64,000 nt of DNA from Corynebacterium zhongnanshanii (GTDB lineage: Bacteria > Actinomycetota > Actinomycetes > Mycobacteriales > Mycobacteriaceae), in contig NZ_CP061033.1 of the NCBI RefSeq assembly GCF_014490575.1, forward strand, positions 1,984,001 through 2,048,000, written 5' to 3'. Made by a program: the position numbers and the translations under genes. The stretch's first letter is position 1; the number at the start of each line of letters is the position of its first letter. The notes under the pieces were generated by a model. The model was given only the letters and a program-made list of their open reading frames with translations. It searched no databases and had not been told where the DNA came from. Shown here piece after piece: positions 1 to 10,202 of the stretch.

Positions 1-487
1 GGCCCGCGCCGAGGTTCACGCTGCACGCGATGTCTGGGTTTTCGTTATCTCCCACGGAGATTTCTAGGGATCCGCCACCGATGTCCAGGTCGCAGATGCG
101 GCCTGCCGACCAGCCGAACCATCGGCGCACCGCCAGGAAGGTCAGGCGCGCTTCGTCCTCACCGGACAGGATCTGCAGCCGCACGCCGGTTTTCTTGTCC
201 ACATGATCCAGCACGGCTTCCCCGTTGGCTGCGCTGCGAATCGCGGAGGTTGCGAATGCCAACATGGATTCGCATTGGAACTGGTCCGCCATTTCGCGAG
301 CCAGGGCCACGCCTTTGGTGAGCCGGTCGATGCCCTCCTTATTAATGGCGCCCTGTGTGTCCAGGTATTCCACCAGGCGCATGGGGGTTTTCCAGTTGCT
401 CATGGGGGTTGGCGGGCCGCCTCGTTGGGCGTCAACCACCACGAGGTGAACCGTATTACTTCCGACATCTAGGACACCTAATCGCAC
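1..487 (-). CDS. ppx2: Ppx/GppA-family exopolyphosphatase, partial (C-terminus outside window)
   Basis: The reverse strand from a GTG at 487 reads [19 protein letters not shown], the first phosphate loop of the ASKHA-fold Ppx/GppA phosphatases. The second nucleotide-binding motif DIGGGSLE lies near residue 145. Family enzymes hydrolyse polyphosphate or pppGpp. An in-frame stop (491-493) lies two codons upstream of the GTG, so this start is well constrained; the gene runs off the left edge after about 162 residues. It is divergent from the Cys-rich gene at 513 with only 25 bp between the starts. Linkage of ppx to regX3/senX3, the phosphate-starvation two-component system, is known in corynebacteria and fits a phosphate role. 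The symbol follows that synteny and is an inference. Confidence 0.88.
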   Translation of the reverse strand, partial: MRLGVLDVGSNTVHLVVVDAQRGGPPTPMSNWKTPMRLVEYLDTQGAINKEGIDRLTKGVALAREMADQFQCESMLAFATSAIRSAANGEAVLDHVDKKTGVRLQILSGEDEARLTFLAVRRWFGWSAGRICDLDIGGGSLEISVGDNENPDIACSVNLGAG

Positions 488-512
488 TGCTTAAGATTAA
501 CCGATACGGTGG

Positions 513-1514
513 GTGCTTGTGAGTACACACATCGCATCGGGTTACCCCGAGGGCACACCCGCGGACTTGTCAGTGCAATCTGGCCGGGAGCTTCCTGCTG
601 ATTATCCCCGGGAGTGGTTGGAGTTTCTGGACCCCGCTGATCCTGAGCACATTATTTCTCTGGATCTGACGTGGTTGCTGTCGTCGTATCGTTGCCGCTT
701 TGGCACTGAATCCTGTCTTGGAATCGACGCCGGCGCGCGCGACGTCGGCTGTTGCGGACATGGGGCGTTTCTGACGGACGAGGATGACCGTTCTCGTCTG
801 CGTGAGATGGCGGAGCGTTTGGGGCCTGAGGATTGGCAGCATTGGGGACGTTGTCACGAGCAAGCGGGCGATCCTGCCGGGCACGCCACAGGCCGCGAAG
901 GGGCAGGCGCGAGCACAGACGCAGACGCGGGCGTTCGCGGGAGCGGCGAGCAGGAGCGCCTCGAGCAGGGACGCGTGGAGCCGTGGCTGGAGTGGGACGA
1001 GCTGGAAAACGATGAGGGCGAGATGGAACCCGCGCTCAAGACCGTGGTCGTCGACGGCGCGTGCATCTTCGCCAACCGCGCGGGCTTCCCCGCGGGAACC
1101 GGCTGCGCGCTGCACGCCTATGCCCTCAAGCACGGGCTGTCCATCGTGGACTCCAAGCCGGAGGTGTGCTGGCAGCTTCCCCTGCGCCGGCTTGAAGAGT
1201 GGGAGGTTCGTCCCGACGGCGTGGAGCAGCTGCGCACCACCATCACCGAATACAACCGCCGGGGTTGGGGCAACGGCGGCGAGGACTTCGACTGGTACTG
1301 CACCACTGACCCCACCTGCCATGCAGGGGCCGATCCCCTGTGGCGCACGCACAAGGAGGAGTTGGAGGAGCTCATCGGAGCCCCGGCCTACGAGGTGCTG
1401 GCGCAGCATTGCGAGCAGCGGGAGAAGCTCGCCGCGCTGTCGCCCAGCGGGCTCCCATTGATTGCGATTCATCCGGCGACGCTGGAGCAGCGTCGCCGGG
1501 AATCGCAGGCCTAG
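513..1514 (+). CDS. Conserved actinobacterial Cys-rich protein, function unknown
   Basis: This 333-residue protein starts at GTG 513; a second in-frame GTG at 519 is equally possible. It has a cysteine cluster near residues 68-90 (YRCRFG..SCLG...GCCGHGAFL), later Cys in CALH and CWQLPLRR, and [10 protein letters not shown] near residue 265. Such spacing recalls Cys-rich metal- or Fe-S-binding proteins of the YkgJ/DUF3109 kind, but I cannot assign a family with confidence. A low-complexity acidic, Gly/Ala-rich insert lies around residues 120-170. The stop codon overlaps that of regX3 on the other strand. A gene of unknown function between ppx and regX3 also occurs in other corynebacteria. Confidence 0.75.
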   Translation: MLVSTHIASGYPEGTPADLSVQSGRELPADYPREWLEFLDPADPEHIISLDLTWLLSSYRCRFGTESCLGIDAGARDVGCCGHGAFLTDEDDRSRLREMAERLGPEDWQHWGRCHEQAGDPAGHATGREGAGASTDADAGVRGSGEQERLEQGRVEPWLEWDELENDEGEMEPALKTVVVDGACIFANRAGFPAGTGCALHAYALKHGLSIVDSKPEVCWQLPLRRLEEWEVRPDGVEQLRTTITEYNRRGWGNGGEDFDWYCTTDPTCHAGADPLWRTHKEELEELIGAPAYEVLAQHCEQREKLAALSPSGLPLIAIHPATLEQRRRESQA

Positions 1515-2206
1515 GCCTCGAACTTGTAGCCCAGCCCGCGCACCGTCACCAGAATCTGCGGGCGGGACGGCTCCTCCTCAATCTTGGAGCGCAGACGCTT
1601 GATGTGAACATCCAGCGTCTTCGTATCGCCCACATAGTCCGCGCCCCACACCCGGTCAATCAACTGCCCACGCGTCAACACCCGGCCGCTATTGCGCATC
1701 AGGTACTCCAGCAGATCGAACTCCTTCAGCGGCAGCTGGACCCGCTGCCCATCCACGGTCACGATATGCCGCTCAACATCCAACACCACGCGCCCCTCGC
1801 GGAACACCAGGCCGTCGTCCGCGTCCTCGGCCGGGATCTCGTTATCCCCTCCCCGACGCAACACAGCGCGGATACGAGCGATCAGCTCCCGGGCAAAGTA
1901 CGGCTTGGTGACATAGTCGTCCGCGCCCAACTCCAAACCAACAACCTTGTCGATCTCGCTATCCCGCGCGGTCACCATAATGACCGGCACGCTGGAGGTC
2001 TGCCGGAGCGTCCGGCAGACCTCCGTGCCAGACATCCCCGGCAGCATGAGGTCCAGAAGCACAATGTCCACATGGTTAGCCTCGAACATCTCCAAGGCAG
2101 TGGGGCCATCACCGGCGATAAACACCTCGAAGCCCTCTTTTTTCAGCAAGAACGCCAATGGTTCCGCCAATGATTCCTCGTCTTCGACAATAAGAACACT
2201 GGTCAC
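1511..2206 (-). CDS. regX3: Two-component response regulator RegX3 (OmpR/PhoB family)
   Basis: A receiver domain (residues 1-120) carries the acidic pair EDE near the N-terminus, the phosphoacceptor Asp52 in LLDLMLPG, the Thr in MVTARD and the Lys in VTKPY. It is followed by a winged-helix DNA-binding domain ending GLGYKFEA. I start at GTG 2206 ([11 protein letters not shown]) because an AGAGAGG Shine-Dalgarno lies just upstream and the core fold begins there; the longer open frame to 2332 has no family support. It lies downstream of senX3 with a 134-bp gap. RegX3 is the phosphate-responsive partner of SenX3 in mycobacteria and corynebacteria, so control of phosphate-starvation genes is expected. 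Confidence 0.93.
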   Translation of the reverse strand: MTSVLIVEDEESLAEPLAFLLKKEGFEVFIAGDGPTALEMFEANHVDIVLLDLMLPGMSGTEVCRTLRQTSSVPVIMVTARDSEIDKVVGLELGADDYVTKPYFARELIARIRAVLRRGGDNEIPAEDADDGLVFREGRVVLDVERHIVTVDGQRVQLPLKEFDLLEYLMRNSGRVLTRGQLIDRVWGADYVGDTKTLDVHIKRLRSKIEEEPSRPQILVTVRGLGYKFEA

Positions 2207-2340
2207 AGCGGAAAACCTCTCTGGATCGACAGCACTAAAGCCCAAGGGTACACGGCCAGTTCGCGCTACCTCTAGTTCAGGGTCGGATGATCCCACCGCG
2301 GAGTAGCCCAACCCCGTGCGCTGGCTCAGCACTCCATCAA

Positions 2341-3579
2341 CTAGTTCAGTGCCTCATCATCGTCATCATCGTCAGTCCCCGTGCTCAACGACAACGACGA
2401 TACATAGCCACCCGCCGCCTTCTGCTGAGCCTCGTCATACACCGGCAACTCCAACGCAAACGTCGACCCAGTCCCCGGCCTCGACCACAAACTCACCGAC
2501 CCACCATGGTTCACCATCACATGCTTCACAATCGCCAAGCCCAGGCCCGTGCCACCCGTATCCCGAGACCTCCCCTTATCCACCCGGAAAAACCGCTCAA
2601 ACACACGCTCGTGATCCTCCGGCGCAATGCCAATCCCACGATCCGTCACGCTCAACTTCACCGCACCAGCATCCACCCGCCGAGAAATAGACACCGAACT
2701 ACCCTGCGGCGAATAGTTAATCGCATTCGTCACCAAATTACTCAACGCAGTAACCAGCAAATTCCTGTCCCCTCGGACAGGCACACCCAACCCCGCATCC
2801 GTGACAATCTCAATTCCCGCCGTCTCAGCGGCGAGACGGCAGCGCTCCACGGCGGCGTCGACAATAGAATCAATATCCAGAATCTGCGGATCAGGCAGAG
2901 ACTCCGCACCCTGCAACTTCGACAGCGAAATCAGCTCCGTGATCATCGTACTCATGCGCGAAACCTCCTTCGTGAGCTTCCCCCCGAAATACTCCACAGA
3001 CTCCGGATCATCCTTCACTGACATCATCGTCTCCACCAGCAAAGAAATCGCCCCCACGGGAGTCTTCAGCTCATGCGACACATTCGCCACAAAATCACGC
3101 CGAGCCGACTCCATGCGGATCTGCTCCGACACATCCGAGGCATACACCACAACATAACGATCATCCGTCAGCGTCAACAACTGCACATGACCCGCAACCT
3201 CCATCACCGGGCGGGCGCCACGCTGAACCACCGGCTTCACCGTCATCTCACGAGACACCTGATCCACCAGCACCTGCTCCACGATCTCCCACACCTCGGG
3301 ATGAACCATGCGCTCCTTAACCAAACCCAGCTCATGCGCACGCGGATTCGACAGCACCACACTACGGCGCTTATCCACCACAACCACCGCATCCGGCGAC
3401 GACTGCACCGCAAAATACAACACCTGGGACACCGTGGAAACCTTGTTGTCCTCCAGGTCCGCCTGCGTTTTGCGATGGCGCAACTCCCGCACGCGCAGGC
3501 GATACAGGAGCACAGCCACCACAGTGACCAGCACACCCGCGGCCACGCCGCACAGCACCGCTAGTCCAAGTTCACTCAT
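2341..3579 (-). CDS. senX3: Sensor histidine kinase SenX3
   Basis: The protein has 412 residues. An N-terminal hydrophobic segment (about 5-27) anchors it in the membrane. A PAS-like region follows (about 50-145), then a HisKA box ANVSHELKTPVGA with the phosphoacceptor at His169. The C-terminal HATPase domain shows an N box (NLVTNAINYSP), a G1 box (DRGIGIAPEDHERVFERFFR) and a G2 box (GGTGLGLAIVKH). It ends in an acidic Asp run (TGTDDDDDDEALN). It sits directly upstream of regX3 on the same strand, and phosphotransfer to RegX3 follows from the family. The 129-bp gap to gpmA leaves room for its own promoter. Confidence 0.94.
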   Translation of the reverse strand: MSELGLAVLCGVAAGVLVTVVAVLLYRLRVRELRHRKTQADLEDNKVSTVSQVLYFAVQSSPDAVVVVDKRRSVVLSNPRAHELGLVKERMVHPEVWEIVEQVLVDQVSREMTVKPVVQRGARPVMEVAGHVQLLTLTDDRYVVVYASDVSEQIRMESARRDFVANVSHELKTPVGAISLLVETMMSVKDDPESVEYFGGKLTKEVSRMSTMITELISLSKLQGAESLPDPQILDIDSIVDAAVERCRLAAETAGIEIVTDAGLGVPVRGDRNLLVTALSNLVTNAINYSPQGSSVSISRRVDAGAVKLSVTDRGIGIAPEDHERVFERFFRVDKGRSRDTGGTGLGLAIVKHVMVNHGGSVSLWSRPGTGSTFALELPVYDEAQQKAAGGYVSSLSLSTGTDDDDDDEALN

Positions 3580-3708
3580 AGGAGTTCAATGTACACGCTG
3601 GCACGCACAGAGCTTGGGGTGGCGGTGCGAGAGCACTAGGACGGGTGGGCGACGCAGTGCGGAAGTTCGGGCGCGGAGAGGATGGGACGGGGCGCGGCGG
3701 CGTCGGGG

Positions 3709-4509
3709 CTACTTGGCCTCGCCCTGAGCAGCGACAGCAGCAGCACCAGCGGCCGCAGCCTCCGGATCGAGGTACTGGCCACCCGGATTCAACACCGAAC
3801 CATCCTGGCCGATGGTGTACACCAGCGGAATGCCGGTAGGGATGTTCAGGGCAGCGATGTCCTCATCGGAAATCTTGTCCAAGTGCTTCACCAGCGCGCG
3901 CAGAGAGTTACCATGCGCAGCAACCAGCACAGTCTCGCCCCGCTTCAGGCGCGGCTCGATCTCCTCCTCGTAATAAGGAATGAAACGCTTCACCACGTCC
4001 AACAGGCACTCGGTGCGAGGAACCTCAGGCAGGTCGCTGTAGCGAGGATCATTGGTCTGGGCGTACTCGTTGTCCAGCTCGATCTCTGGCGGTGGGGTGT
4101 CGTAGCTGCGGCGCCAGCTCATGAACTGGTCCTCGCCGTACTTGTCCTTCGTCTCCGCCTTGTTCAGGCCCTGGAGCGCACCGTAGTGGCGCTCGTTCAA
4201 ACGCCAATCGCGGATCACGGGGATCCAGTGACGGTCAGCCGCATCCAGCGCCAGAGCTGCCGTGGTGATCGCACGACGCAGCAACGAGGTGTACAACACA
4301 GTAGGCTCCAAGCCTGCTTCCTTCAGCAGCTCGCCGCCGCGCTTCGCCTCCTCACGGCCCTTGTCCGTCAGAGCGACATCCACCCAACCAGTGAACTGGT
4401 TGGAGGCGTTCCATTCACTCTGGCCGTGGCGGAGGAGGATCAGGGTTCCATTGTTGTCAGAGTTATTAAAGCTATTAGAGCTGTTTTCGGAGCTGGTGTT
4501 TTCGGTCAT
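3709..4509 (-). CDS. gpmA: 2,3-bisphosphoglycerate-dependent phosphoglycerate mutase
   Basis: The enzyme interconverts 3- and 2-phosphoglycerate in glycolysis. The phosphohistidine motif [10 protein letters not shown] lies near residue 25, followed by [10 protein letters not shown], then RRAITTA, the [14 protein letters not shown] signature and [11 protein letters not shown] with the second catalytic His. Its 266 residues are slightly longer than typical dPGMs because of a Ser/Asn-rich N-terminal tail (about 20 residues) and an Ala-rich C-terminal tail. The start lies 17 bp downstream of the ybjN-like stop, so co-transcription is likely. The order gpmA-senX3-regX3 is conserved in corynebacteria. 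Confidence 0.95.
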   Translation of the reverse strand: MTENTSSENSSNSFNNSDNNGTLILLRHGQSEWNASNQFTGWVDVALTDKGREEAKRGGELLKEAGLEPTVLYTSLLRRAITTAALALDAADRHWIPVIRDWRLNERHYGALQGLNKAETKDKYGEDQFMSWRRSYDTPPPEIELDNEYAQTNDPRYSDLPEVPRTECLLDVVKRFIPYYEEEIEPRLKRGETVLVAAHGNSLRALVKHLDKISDEDIAALNIPTGIPLVYTIGQDGSVLNPGGQYLDPEAAAAGAAAVAAQGEAK

Positions 4510-4526
4510 AATGTCTATTGTGCCAC

Positions 4527-5108
4527 CTACTGCTCTGATTCCTTGTTTGTTTCCTGCCCCGTTTGGGGGTCAGCTGCCTGATGTGCGGTCTCCGGCAGGT
4601 CAGAATCCGGCGGTGGGGACAGCAAGGCAACCTCCGCCTCATCCGGCTTGAGGTGCGCAAATGCCGCCAAGTTGAACGTTGGTTCCCCGCGGGACAAGCG
4701 CCAGGCCCACTCGTGCTTGATGGAGGATTCGAAGCCGCGCTCCAGGATCCGGTTGAAGTCCTGATCCGCGCGCTCGAGCACCTGGCCCAGGATTCTTTGC
4801 ACATCGTCGGCCGTGGTGGAGTCCGGGAATTGCCCCACCAAGTAGATGTCATCGTTGCGGTCCAGGGTGTAGTGCACACCGAAGCTCTTGCGGTTGGCGT
4901 GCAGGAGGAGCTTGTACACCTCTTCCTGGGCTTCCTCCACGCGGCGGCAGACGAAGGCTTCTACTCGGAACATGCCTTCTTGAGGGATGAAGATGCAGTT
5001 GGTTTTCAAGCGCTTCTCGCCTGGTAGCACCACTACAACGTTGTCGCCCGCGTCCTGGTATTCAACCTCTGCTGTATCTAAGAGGTCACAGATTCCTTGT
5101 CGATCCAT
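4527..5108 (-). CDS. YbjN-domain protein
   Basis: The frame from ATG 5108 encodes 193 residues ([20 protein letters not shown]...). It shows the YbjN/bacterial sensory-transduction-regulator fold pattern: a short helix, then alternating strands ([26 protein letters not shown]), a helix rich in LLHANRKS, and [20 protein letters not shown]-terminal Pro/Asp/Glu tail follows. I choose 5108 over the longer frame to 5183 because GGAAGC precedes this ATG and the longer form would run into the palindrome. YbjN proteins resemble type III secretion chaperones structurally, but no biochemical role is established. The same location beside gpmA is seen in other corynebacteria. Confidence 0.82.
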   Translation of the reverse strand: MDRQGICDLLDTAEVEYQDAGDNVVVVLPGEKRLKTNCIFIPQEGMFRVEAFVCRRVEEAQEEVYKLLLHANRKSFGVHYTLDRNDDIYLVGQFPDSTTADDVQRILGQVLERADQDFNRILERGFESSIKHEWAWRLSRGEPTFNLAAFAHLKPDEAEVALLSPPPDSDLPETAHQAADPQTGQETNKESEQ

Positions 5109-5185
5109 AGCTTCCACGTTATATGAGGTGGCGCTGCCACGTGAAGGAAAAGCCAGGGGTACGCGCTGGCGCACCCCTCCCAAAA

Positions 5186-5237
5186 TGTTCGATCAAAACG
5201 CCAGATTTGGGCCCAAATCTGGCGTTTTGATCGAACA
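5186..5237. repeat. 52-nt perfect palindrome
   Basis: Two 26-nt arms meet at a GGGCCC centre between 5211 and 5212 with no loop. With one mismatch the symmetry extends to 5181-5242. It lies between the mshA stop and the ybjN-like start. It could act as a bidirectional terminator or processing hairpin, or be an extragenic palindromic element. There is no strong T-tract after it. Confidence 0.9.
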
Positions 5238-5250
5238 ATTTGTACAGAGT

Positions 5251-6510
5251 TTATCCCGCAGGCTGCCGCGGCCCACCACACCCCTGCGGCGGCAACTGCT
5301 CATACAGATCCTTCAACCGCGCAGCCGTCGCCGACCAGCAGAACTTCGCCGCATGCTCCGGCGCATACTCGCCCATCGCAATCCGGCGCTCATCATCCAG
5401 GATCAAGGACTCCAACGCATCGGCCCACGCGGCCGTCTCGTGACCGTCCACCAACACACCGGACTTCCCTTCCTCCACGGCGATCGGCAGCCCTCCCACA
5501 CGCGTCGCCACCACGGGCGTGCCGCAGGCCTGCGCCTCCAGCGCCACCAGCCCAAAGGACTCGTTATAGCTCGGCACCGCGATCACATCCGCCGCTTGGT
5601 ACACCGCCACCAGCTCCTCCGGCGGCCGCGGCGGCAGGAACCGCACGCACCCCGCGATCTCCAGTTCGGCGGCCAGGTTCTGTAGGAACTCCAGGCTGTC
5701 CTCCCCAGCGCCGGACGATCCTCCGCACACCATCACGCTCAGCAGCTGCTCGGGGTGCCGCCGCTGGAGCTCCGCCACGGCGCGCAGCAGCACGTGCGGC
5801 CCCTTGAGGCGCTGCAGGCGGCCCACGAACCCGATCACCTTCGCGCGGAAGGAGATGCCCAGCGCTCGGCGCCAGCGTTCCGTGGCCCGGTCGGATCCGG
5901 GCGTGAAGTGTTCCACGTCGGCGCCCGGCGCGACCACGTGGATGTTGGCGCCTTCGGCGTCGTAGGAGACTGTGAGGTCGCGCGCTTCGGCGTCGGTATT
6001 AACAATCAGAAGATCCGCATTGTCCACGATTTGTTGTTCGCAGATCATGCGGGATTCGGGTTCGCGCGAGTCACCTTCGGCGAGCGAGTTATTTTTCACG
6101 GCCGCGAGCGTGTGGGACGTGTGCGCCCAGGGGACGTTCCAGAGGTCGCGGAGGAGCCAGGCGACCTGCCCGGACAGCCAGTAGTGGGAGTGCAGCAGGT
6201 CGTAGGTGATGCCATGGTGACGCACGAACGCCAGCACGCTTCCGGTGAACGCCGCCAGCTGCGTGGGCAGTGCCTCCTTCGCTAGTCCTTCGTAGGGCCC
6301 GGCCACGCAATTGATGACGCGTACGCCGTGCTCAACGTCCACAATTTCGCCTTGGAGTGGGCGGGTTGCTCGGGTAAATATATCTACGTCGACGCCGAGC
6401 CTCGCGAGCTGCACAGCCGTATTTCTTATATAAACATTCATTCCGCCGGCATCGCCGCTGCCCGCTTGTTCCAAGGGGGAGGTGTGCATCGAGATCATCG
6501 CAACGCGCAT
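5251..6510 (-). CDS. mshA: D-inositol-3-phosphate glycosyltransferase MshA
   Basis: MshA transfers GlcNAc from UDP-GlcNAc to inositol-3-phosphate, the first step of mycothiol synthesis. The 419-residue GT-B enzyme starts [17 protein letters not shown], with the glycine loop [10 protein letters not shown] near residue 22. It carries HSHYWLSG near residue 110, the C-domain [14 protein letters not shown], and the donor-site EX7E element in [20 protein letters not shown]. All match actinobacterial MshA in sequence and length. It is first in a same-strand run leading to ybjN, gpmA, senX3 and regX3. The palindrome at 5186-5237 separates it from that run. Confidence 0.95.
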   Translation of the reverse strand: MRVAMISMHTSPLEQAGSGDAGGMNVYIRNTAVQLARLGVDVDIFTRATRPLQGEIVDVEHGVRVINCVAGPYEGLAKEALPTQLAAFTGSVLAFVRHHGITYDLLHSHYWLSGQVAWLLRDLWNVPWAHTSHTLAAVKNNSLAEGDSREPESRMICEQQIVDNADLLIVNTDAEARDLTVSYDAEGANIHVVAPGADVEHFTPGSDRATERWRRALGISFRAKVIGFVGRLQRLKGPHVLLRAVAELQRRHPEQLLSVMVCGGSSGAGEDSLEFLQNLAAELEIAGCVRFLPPRPPEELVAVYQAADVIAVPSYNESFGLVALEAQACGTPVVATRVGGLPIAVEEGKSGVLVDGHETAAWADALESLILDDERRIAMGEYAPEHAAKFCWSATAARLKDLYEQLPPQGCGGPRQPAG

Positions 6511-6745
6511 ATCGGCTAGTGTACGCGGGCGGCGGGGCCTTCAGCGGTCTTCAGCGGGGGTGCTGTGTGTGAGGGGTGAACAGTTTTTTAGTATGAAACT
6601 TCTTTGTTCTGCTGAATACTTGAGTGGCAAACGTTATCCTGGTCACAATCTCCACAATCTCCACGATCGAGATAACAACCGAGATAACTCACAGCCAGCC
6701 CAGACAGCTAAGACAGCTCAGTCGAAACATTAAAAGGAATACGTG

Positions 6746-8536
6746 ATGACGACCGCCGAAGACACCCCACACAATGGCGTGCCAGCAGGCAACGAAGCCA
6801 ACGCAACCAATGGACCAGCCCCGGAAGGTACGGCGTGGAAGGAGAAGCCGTACCTGAAGTACTACGCGCCGTGGACTCCGCACACCTTGGAATACTCCGA
6901 GGACACGCTGGCGCACATGCTGAAGGATTCTGTGCGCAAGAACGGACAGAACACGGCGTTGGAGTTCTTCGGTGCGTCCACCTCCTACGCTGAGCTGCAG
7001 GAGCAGGTCAATGCTTTCGCGGCGGGCCTGCGGCACTTGGGTGTGAAGAAGGGCGACCGCGTGGCCGTGATTCTGCCGAACTGCCCGCAGCACATCATCG
7101 CCTACTTCGCGATCCTGACGCTGGGCGCCACCGTCGCCGAGCACAACCCGCTGTACACGGCGCGTGAGCTGGAAGGGCCGTTCAACGATCACGGCGCGAA
7201 GGTCTGCATCGCCTGGGATAAGGTGGCGCCGTTGGCGCAGTCCCTGGTGGGTAAGACTCCGCTGGAGACGATCATCTCCGTCAACATGATCGAGGCGATG
7301 CCGAAGATCAAGCAGTTCGCCCTGAAGCTGCCGCTGAAGTCCATTAAGGAGAAGCGGGAGCTGCTGCATGCACCGGCGCCGGGAACCATTCCTTTCAGTG
7401 CTGTGAGCTCCGACAAGATGGGCGGCAACGGCAAGGACATTGAGATTCACCCGGACTTGGGTCCGAACGATCCGGCACTGATTCTGTTCACCTCTGGAAC
7501 CACCGGCAAGCCGAAGGGTGCTCTGCTGTCCCACGGCAACATCATGTGCAACGTGACGCAGGGCTTGGCGTGGGTGAAGGACCTGGGCAAGGGCGGCCAG
7601 GAGCGCTACCTGGCGGCGTTGCCGATGTTCCACGTCTACGGCCTGACGCTCACCACGGCTTTGGGCGTGGCGACCGGCGGCAAGCTGGTTCTGCTGCCGA
7701 AGCCGGAGGTTCCGCTGATCGTGGATCAGCTGAAGAAGGAAACTCCTACCTACATGCCGGGCGTTCCTACGCTGTACGACAAGATCCTGGAGGCCGCGGA
7801 CAGCCACAACCTGGACCTCAAGGGCATCAACAACGCCCTGTCCGGTGCTGCTCCTCTGCCCGTGCACACCACGGAGGCGTGGGAGAAGAAGACCGGCGGA
7901 AAGATCATCGAGGGCTACGGCCTGACGGAAACGGCGCCGATCATCGTGGCCAACCCCATCACCCCGGACCGCCGCGCCGGTCACATCGGTATTCCATTCC
8001 CAGACACGGAGCTGCGTGTGGCGGACCCGGAGGACTTCAGCCGCACCATGCCCGATGGCGAGGCCGGCGAGCTTCTGGTTCGCGGCCCGCAGGTCTTCAA
8101 GGGCTACATCAACATCCCCGACGAGGACCAGCCGTTCTTCGAGGACTGGTTCTGCACCGGCGACATGGCGGTCATGGAGCCCGACGGCTTCATCCGGATC
8201 GTGTCCCGCATCAAGGAAATGATCATCACCGGAGGCTTTAACGTCTACCCGGCTGAGGTGGAGGAGTACCTGGAGGAGCACCAGGACATCGTGAAGGCTG
8301 GCGTGGTTGGCCTGCCTCAGAAGGATGGCTCCGAGGAAGTGGTGGCAGCGATTGTCCTGCGCGACGGGGTGCCCGAATCCAGCTTCGACCACGAAGCCAT
8401 GAAGGAATACTGCCGCGAGGGTCTGACCCGCTACAAGGTGCCGCGCCGCTTCTTCATCATCGACGAAATGCCGGCCGACCTGATCGGAAAGATCCGACGC
8501 CGCGAGGTGAAGGACCTGGTGCAGACCATGCTGTAA
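6746..8536 (+). CDS. fadD: Long-chain fatty-acid-CoA ligase (FadD-type)
   Basis: This cytosolic, membrane-associated enzyme activates fatty acids to acyl-CoA through acyl-AMP. The 596 residues show the ANL-superfamily signature FTSGTTGKPKGALLSHGN near 250, the A5 motif YGLTETAP, the A7/A8 motifs CTGDMAVMEPDGFIRI and IKEMIITGGFNVYP, and the C-terminal Lys region LIGKIRRR. An AAAGGA Shine-Dalgarno is placed correctly for ATG 6746; the adjacent GTG 6743 is a weaker alternative. It lies 93 bp upstream of alkB on the same strand, so alkane-derived fatty acids would be direct substrates. The preceding 235 bp likely hold the promoter; I could not fix its elements. Confidence 0.92.
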   Translation: MTTAEDTPHNGVPAGNEANATNGPAPEGTAWKEKPYLKYYAPWTPHTLEYSEDTLAHMLKDSVRKNGQNTALEFFGASTSYAELQEQVNAFAAGLRHLGVKKGDRVAVILPNCPQHIIAYFAILTLGATVAEHNPLYTARELEGPFNDHGAKVCIAWDKVAPLAQSLVGKTPLETIISVNMIEAMPKIKQFALKLPLKSIKEKRELLHAPAPGTIPFSAVSSDKMGGNGKDIEIHPDLGPNDPALILFTSGTTGKPKGALLSHGNIMCNVTQGLAWVKDLGKGGQERYLAALPMFHVYGLTLTTALGVATGGKLVLLPKPEVPLIVDQLKKETPTYMPGVPTLYDKILEAADSHNLDLKGINNALSGAAPLPVHTTEAWEKKTGGKIIEGYGLTETAPIIVANPITPDRRAGHIGIPFPDTELRVADPEDFSRTMPDGEAGELLVRGPQVFKGYINIPDEDQPFFEDWFCTGDMAVMEPDGFIRIVSRIKEMIITGGFNVYPAEVEEYLEEHQDIVKAGVVGLPQKDGSEEVVAAIVLRDGVPESSFDHEAMKEYCREGLTRYKVPRRFFIIDEMPADLIGKIRRREVKDLVQTML

Positions 8537-8629
8537 CGGCGGGCTCCGTCAGCCCGACGCCGCCCGGCCGCAGCACGCAGGTTGCTGCGGTCAGGCAGCT
8601 GCGGCCCGGCTACAACCACTGGAGGGATT

Positions 8630-9883
8630 ATGACCACAACACACCCAACACCCACGTCAGCCCGGGCGGGCAGCGCTGCGGCCTCAGCGCCCGAGTCCAG
8701 GCCCCAGGGCTGGAAGGATTCCAAGAAGTACTCCTGGGCGTTCAGCCTGATCCCGGCGGCCATTCCCCTCATTGCCTGGGGAATCGTTGAGTGGCTCCAA
8801 GCACTGAACGGGCCCCAGTGGCTGGTCCACGCCACCTGGTGGGCCGGCCCCATCTCCGTGTTCATCCTGATCCCTCTGGCGGATCTCATCCTGGGCCGCG
8901 ATGGCGAGAACGTTCCGGAGGAGTTCGTCCCCTGGCTGGAGGAGACGAAGTTCTACCGCATCATCACGTACTTGTACTTCCCCATCATGCTGGCCTCCAT
9001 CGTGGCGTGCTGCTACCTCTGGACCAGCGGGGACTTGACCCTGTGGGATAAGTTGGGCTTGGCCTGGTCGATGGGCATGACGTCGGGAATCGGCATCGTT
9101 GCCGCGCACGAGTTGGGCCACAAGAAGGGTTCCTTCGAGCGCTGGATGGGCAAGATCACCCTGGCGATTCCTGCCTATGGGCATTTCTATATCGAACACA
9201 ACAAGGGCCACCACGTGAAGGTCGCCACGCCGGAGGATCCGGTGAGCTCACGCATGGGGGAAAACGTGTACACCTACCTGGTGCGTTCCATCCCTCAGCA
9301 GATTCCGCGCGCGTGGGGCATCGAGCGCAAGCGCCTGGCCCGCAAGGGTAAGCCTTCCTTCCACATCTCTAACGAGGTGCTCAACGCCTGGCTGGTGACG
9401 GTGGTTGTGTGGGGCGGACTGTTCCTGGCGTTTGGGTGGACGATCCTGCCGTGGATGCTCATCCAAGCTGTCATCGGCATTGCCCTTCTGGAGTTCGTGA
9501 ACTACCTGGAGCATTATGGGCTGCTGCGTCAGCTGCAGCCGGATGGCCGTTACGAGCGCTGCTCGCCGGAGCATTCCTGGAACTCGGATAACCTGACCAC
9601 CAATATCTTCCTGTACCAGCTGCAGCGCCACTCGGATCACCATGCCAATCCCACGCGCCGTTATCAATCCTTGAGATCCGACGCCAAAGCGCCCGAATTA
9701 CCAGCCGGCTACGCAACGATGATCTTTCTTGCGTCCATTCCTCCGCTGTGGTTTGCCGTCATGAACCGACGACTCATGAAGCACTACGGCGGGGACATCC
9801 GGCGGGCGAATGTGCTGCCACGGAAGCGCGACGCTTTGGCGGCTCGCTGGCACACGGCGGACGAAGGGGAATCCCATGTCTGA
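8630..9883 (+). CDS. alkB: Alkane 1-monooxygenase (membrane di-iron hydroxylase)
   Basis: AlkB hydroxylates the terminal carbon of n-alkanes with O2 and electrons from rubredoxin. The 417-residue integral membrane protein carries the His boxes HELGHKK, EHNKGHH and LQRHSDHHANPTRRYQ, plus the NYLEHYGLLR motif, which together ligate the di-iron centre. About six hydrophobic segments are visible. The start at ATG 8630 has GGAGGG just upstream; the open frame extends further but without support. It is followed, with stop/start overlap, by a small membrane gene and then by rubredoxin. This gives a self-contained alkane oxidation unit together with fadD. Confidence 0.95.
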   Translation: MTTTHPTPTSARAGSAAASAPESRPQGWKDSKKYSWAFSLIPAAIPLIAWGIVEWLQALNGPQWLVHATWWAGPISVFILIPLADLILGRDGENVPEEFVPWLEETKFYRIITYLYFPIMLASIVACCYLWTSGDLTLWDKLGLAWSMGMTSGIGIVAAHELGHKKGSFERWMGKITLAIPAYGHFYIEHNKGHHVKVATPEDPVSSRMGENVYTYLVRSIPQQIPRAWGIERKRLARKGKPSFHISNEVLNAWLVTVVVWGGLFLAFGWTILPWMLIQAVIGIALLEFVNYLEHYGLLRQLQPDGRYERCSPEHSWNSDNLTTNIFLYQLQRHSDHHANPTRRYQSLRSDAKAPELPAGYATMIFLASIPPLWFAVMNRRLMKHYGGDIRRANVLPRKRDALAARWHTADEGESHV

Positions 9884-10202
9884 GAAAGCGCACGCGGAGA
9901 GTGCCCACGCGGAGAGTATCCACACCGAGACGGTTGAGCAGCGGCGGGCTCGCGCCCGGCAGCACTACGCGCTGGCGTCGGCCGGCACGGCGGTGGGGCT
10001 GGGGCTATTGCTTCTGGCGGTGCTGGGCTTCGTGGGCGTTGGTGGGCTGGCCACGATCATTCCCTGGACTCTGGTGATCAGTTTGTTCTTCCTCATTCCC
10101 GGCATCGCCGGTGTGGTCCGAGGCCCTGGTCAGCCGTCCACGTACATCATCCCGCGGCCTCAGCAGCGCACTCGGATGAGAGGCACGGCCGCCGCGCGCT
10201 AA
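9876..10202 (+). CDS. Small membrane protein in the alkB operon
   Basis: The 108-residue product starts at ATG 9876, inside the last codons of alkB, an 8-bp overlap implying translational coupling. The N-terminal 30 residues are hydrophilic with short HAES repeats. Two transmembrane helices follow (about 38-58 and 62-80), joined by a short turn. The tail is basic (PRPQQRTRMRGTAAAR). I recognise no family. Its position between the hydroxylase and rubredoxin suggests an accessory role in AlkB assembly or electron delivery; this is inference from context only. Confidence 0.8.
   Translation: MSEKAHAESAHAESIHTETVEQRRARARQHYALASAGTAVGLGLLLLAVLGFVGVGGLATIIPWTLVISLFFLIPGIAGVVRGPGQPSTYIIPRPQQRTRMRGTAAAR

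Noticed and set aside
4987..5685. Forward open frame across the ybjN-like start, palindrome and mshA end
   Set aside because: It lies antisense to two well-supported genes and runs through the palindrome; no family features.
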